Below, in pieces: positions 62,676 through 64,000 of a stretch of DNA of 64,000 nucleotides. A model generated the notes under the pieces. It saw nothing but the letters and a program-made list of their open reading frames with translations. It was not told where the DNA came from and searched no databases. The position numbers and the translations under genes were made by a program. Every line of letters begins with the position of its first letter. Position 1 is the first letter of the stretch. This DNA comes from Maricaulis sp. (GTDB taxonomy: Bacteria; Pseudomonadota; Alphaproteobacteria; Caulobacterales; Maricaulaceae), in contig JAQXCQ010000186.1 in the NCBI GenBank assembly GCA_029251785.1, forward strand, positions 32,053 to 96,052, in the 5' to 3' direction.

Positions 62676-63743
62676 ATGAATCTCGACCAGACCCGTTTCC
62701 CGGCTGAGCAGCTGGTTTCATTTATTGAGTCCGCACTGACGGCGGCCGACACCCGCAAAGAGGACGCGGCCGAGATTGCGCGTCATCTCGTTGACGCCAA
62801 TCTCACAGGTCATGACAGCCATGGCATAGGCATGCTGCCCGCCTATATCGCCCACATCCAGGGCGGACAGGTCAATATCACTGCAACCGACATCACCCGC
62901 AGCGATAAGGGCGTCATTATCCAGCGCGATGCCGATTCGGGTTGGGGCAAGCCGGCCGCCCGTCGCCTGATCGAAACCGCCATAGAGAAGTGCCAGCAAA
63001 ATGGTCTTGCCGCGGCCACACTGGGCAATGTCCATCATCTTGGCCGAATCGGCGCTTATGGAGAACAGGCAGCCGCTGCAGGCCTCGTCTCCATGCACTT
63101 CGTCAGCGTCGCCGACCACGCGCCTCTGGTTGCGCCGTTTCGCGGCTCTGACGCGCGCTTCGGAACCAATCCGGTCTGCATAAGTTTCCCCGCCACCAAC
63201 AAAAGGCCCAGTTTTTTGCTCGACATGGCGACCAGCAAGATCGCACTCGGCAAGGTCCGCGTCGCTGCGAATAAAGGTGAGAAAGTGCCACCGGGCTCAC
63301 TGATCAATGAACACGGCATGGAAACAGAAGATCCGACGGGTATGAGCGGCTTTGAGATGAAAGGCGCGCTCCTGCCCCTGGGCCGCCATAAGGGATATGG
63401 CCTCGGCTTCGCCTGCGAACTTCTCGCTGGCGTCCTGTCGGGCGCAGGAACGCTGCAGCCGGGCAATCCACGCAAGGGCGGTATCCAGAACCGCATGCTG
63501 TCCATCCTCATCGCGCCTGACGCCTTCGGCGATACGGACTGGATGGATGAAGAAGTCGACGCGATGAGTGACTACGCCCTCGCCTCCCCGCCGATGGATT
63601 GGGACAGCCCGGTTCTCTACCCTGGTGATCCAGAACGCGCCTGGCGCGGCAAACGCGAACGCGACGGCGTGCCGCTGGATGAAGTAACCGTGGAGCAGTT
63701 GAACAACGCAGCGAATAAGGCTGGTTCCAGCGAGCGGCTTTAG
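62676..63743 (+). CDS. Ldh family malate/L-lactate dehydrogenase
   Basis: A 355-residue NAD(P)-dependent oxidoreductase of the malate/L-lactate/ureidoglycolate dehydrogenase (YlbC/ComC) family. The ATG at 62676 begins NLDQTRFPAEQLVSFIESALTAAD; an upstream frame start has no better site. The catalytic histidine motif ARHLVDANLTGHDSHGIGMLPAYI is at about 35-60. NVHHLGRIGAYGEQAA binds NAD, and GTNPVCISFPATN and LPLGRHKGYGLGFACELLAGVLSGAG are conserved. It probably oxidises a 2-hydroxy acid. Its end overlaps the convergent thioesterase gene by four bases. Confidence 0.92.
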   Translation: MNLDQTRFPAEQLVSFIESALTAADTRKEDAAEIARHLVDANLTGHDSHGIGMLPAYIAHIQGGQVNITATDITRSDKGVIIQRDADSGWGKPAARRLIETAIEKCQQNGLAAATLGNVHHLGRIGAYGEQAAAAGLVSMHFVSVADHAPLVAPFRGSDARFGTNPVCISFPATNKRPSFLLDMATSKIALGKVRVAANKGEKVPPGSLINEHGMETEDPTGMSGFEMKGALLPLGRHKGYGLGFACELLAGVLSGAGTLQPGNPRKGGIQNRMLSILIAPDAFGDTDWMDEEVDAMSDYALASPPMDWDSPVLYPGDPERAWRGKRERDGVPLDEVTVEQLNNAANKAGSSERL

Positions 63744-64000
63744 TCTCCCTTCACAATACCAAACACCGCCAACACCTCTGCATCAATCCGCATCGGGCGA
63801 CGCGTCACGCTGCTTAGCCGGCACCATTCCGTCACCGCCCTCGCCGAGAAGCGTTTTGCGCCCGGTTTGCGGATATCGACATGGCGGTTGAAGCGGGCGC
63901 CTTTATAGTCACCCAACCAGGTACGGATCTCGGCGGTTTCGCCGGGCAGGATCGGATCGCGGTATTCTATGGTGTGCTTGAGCGCCACCCAGACTTCGCT
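63740..64000 (-). CDS. Acyl-CoA thioesterase, hotdog fold (5' end beyond window)
   Basis: C-terminal 86 residues of a 4-hydroxybenzoyl-CoA thioesterase-like hotdog protein; the frame stays open to the right edge (SEVWVALKHTIEYRDPILPGET). The order 'W-V-x-x-H-x-I-x-Y-x-x-P', 'T-x-L-x-D-x-K-G-A-R-F-x-R' and 'A-x-T-E-W-C-x-x-x-x-V-T-R-R-P-x-R-I' is the usual one in YbgC/FadM-type thioesterases. It would release a CoA thioester in the cytoplasm. The catalytic N-terminal part is not visible. Confidence 0.75.
   Translation of the reverse strand, partial: SEVWVALKHTIEYRDPILPGETAEIRTWLGDYKGARFNRHVDIRKPGAKRFSARAVTEWCRLSSVTRRPMRIDAEVLAVFGIVKGD

Overview
The window looks like a chromosome segment of an aerobic, probably marine alphaproteobacterium, perhaps in or near Maricaulales/Hyphomonadales. 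This rests on the petABC (bc1) operon, oxygen-dependent hemF, DUF1285-NUDIX-DUF6111-CCA transferase and MoxR-DUF58-BatA/DUF4159 gene strings, UrcA-like and LprI-like secreted proteins and an S10 peptidase. The taxonomic guess is inference; the gene calls are mostly firm.

Layout. Bases 1-9726 hold scattered metabolic genes: an MFS exporter tail, LolA-like protein, enoyl-CoA hydratase, alpha/beta hydrolase, PhzF, RlmJ, a RidA-like protein, YeiH and an S10 carboxypeptidase. At 9790-12707 lies a hybrid histidine kinase whose CHASE3 sensor is split from the kinase by a frameshift. From 12816 to 16870 a leftward series carries apt, a GST, an LprI-like protein, a trypsin-like protease and mtnP. Bases 16984-19709 are petABC, ending at a strong terminator. 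Bases 19891-25391 hold trmL, hemF and the CCA transferase/NUDIX cluster. Bases 25472-32157 are the MoxR/VWA operon. MscS, pirin, two paralogous secreted proteins, queE-queC, a striking RDRRED-repeat protein, an AraC-type membrane regulator and a sterol-desaturase-family enzyme follow, up to about 41100.

An 18.3-kb genomic island occupies 41252-59570. It is bounded by a 23-bp direct repeat whose right copy is the 3' end of a CAT-anticodon tRNA (59548-59624), and a tyrosine integrase sits beside that tRNA. Inside are McrBC, a GIY-YIG (T5orf172) protein, an XRE regulator with a periodic operator, and a compact rightward four-gene operon: exonuclease I-like nuclease, short CHC2-Toprim primase, large reverse transcriptase and nitrilase-family hydrolase (48968-55600). 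A serine resolvase with a res-like site, two unrecognised small genes and a pair of about 155-bp non-coding repeats complete it. The four-gene operon is the best candidate for a new defence system. Its RT and nitrilase recall defence-associated RTs of the DRT type 1/UG1 kind, but the nitrilase is a separate gene, and a priming enzyme and a 3'-5' ssDNA exonuclease have joined the operon.

Right of the island are a chemotaxis receptor, a TonB C-terminal-domain-only secreted protein, an Ldh-family dehydrogenase and a thioesterase cut by the window edge. No CRISPR array, rRNA or intact insertion sequence was seen.
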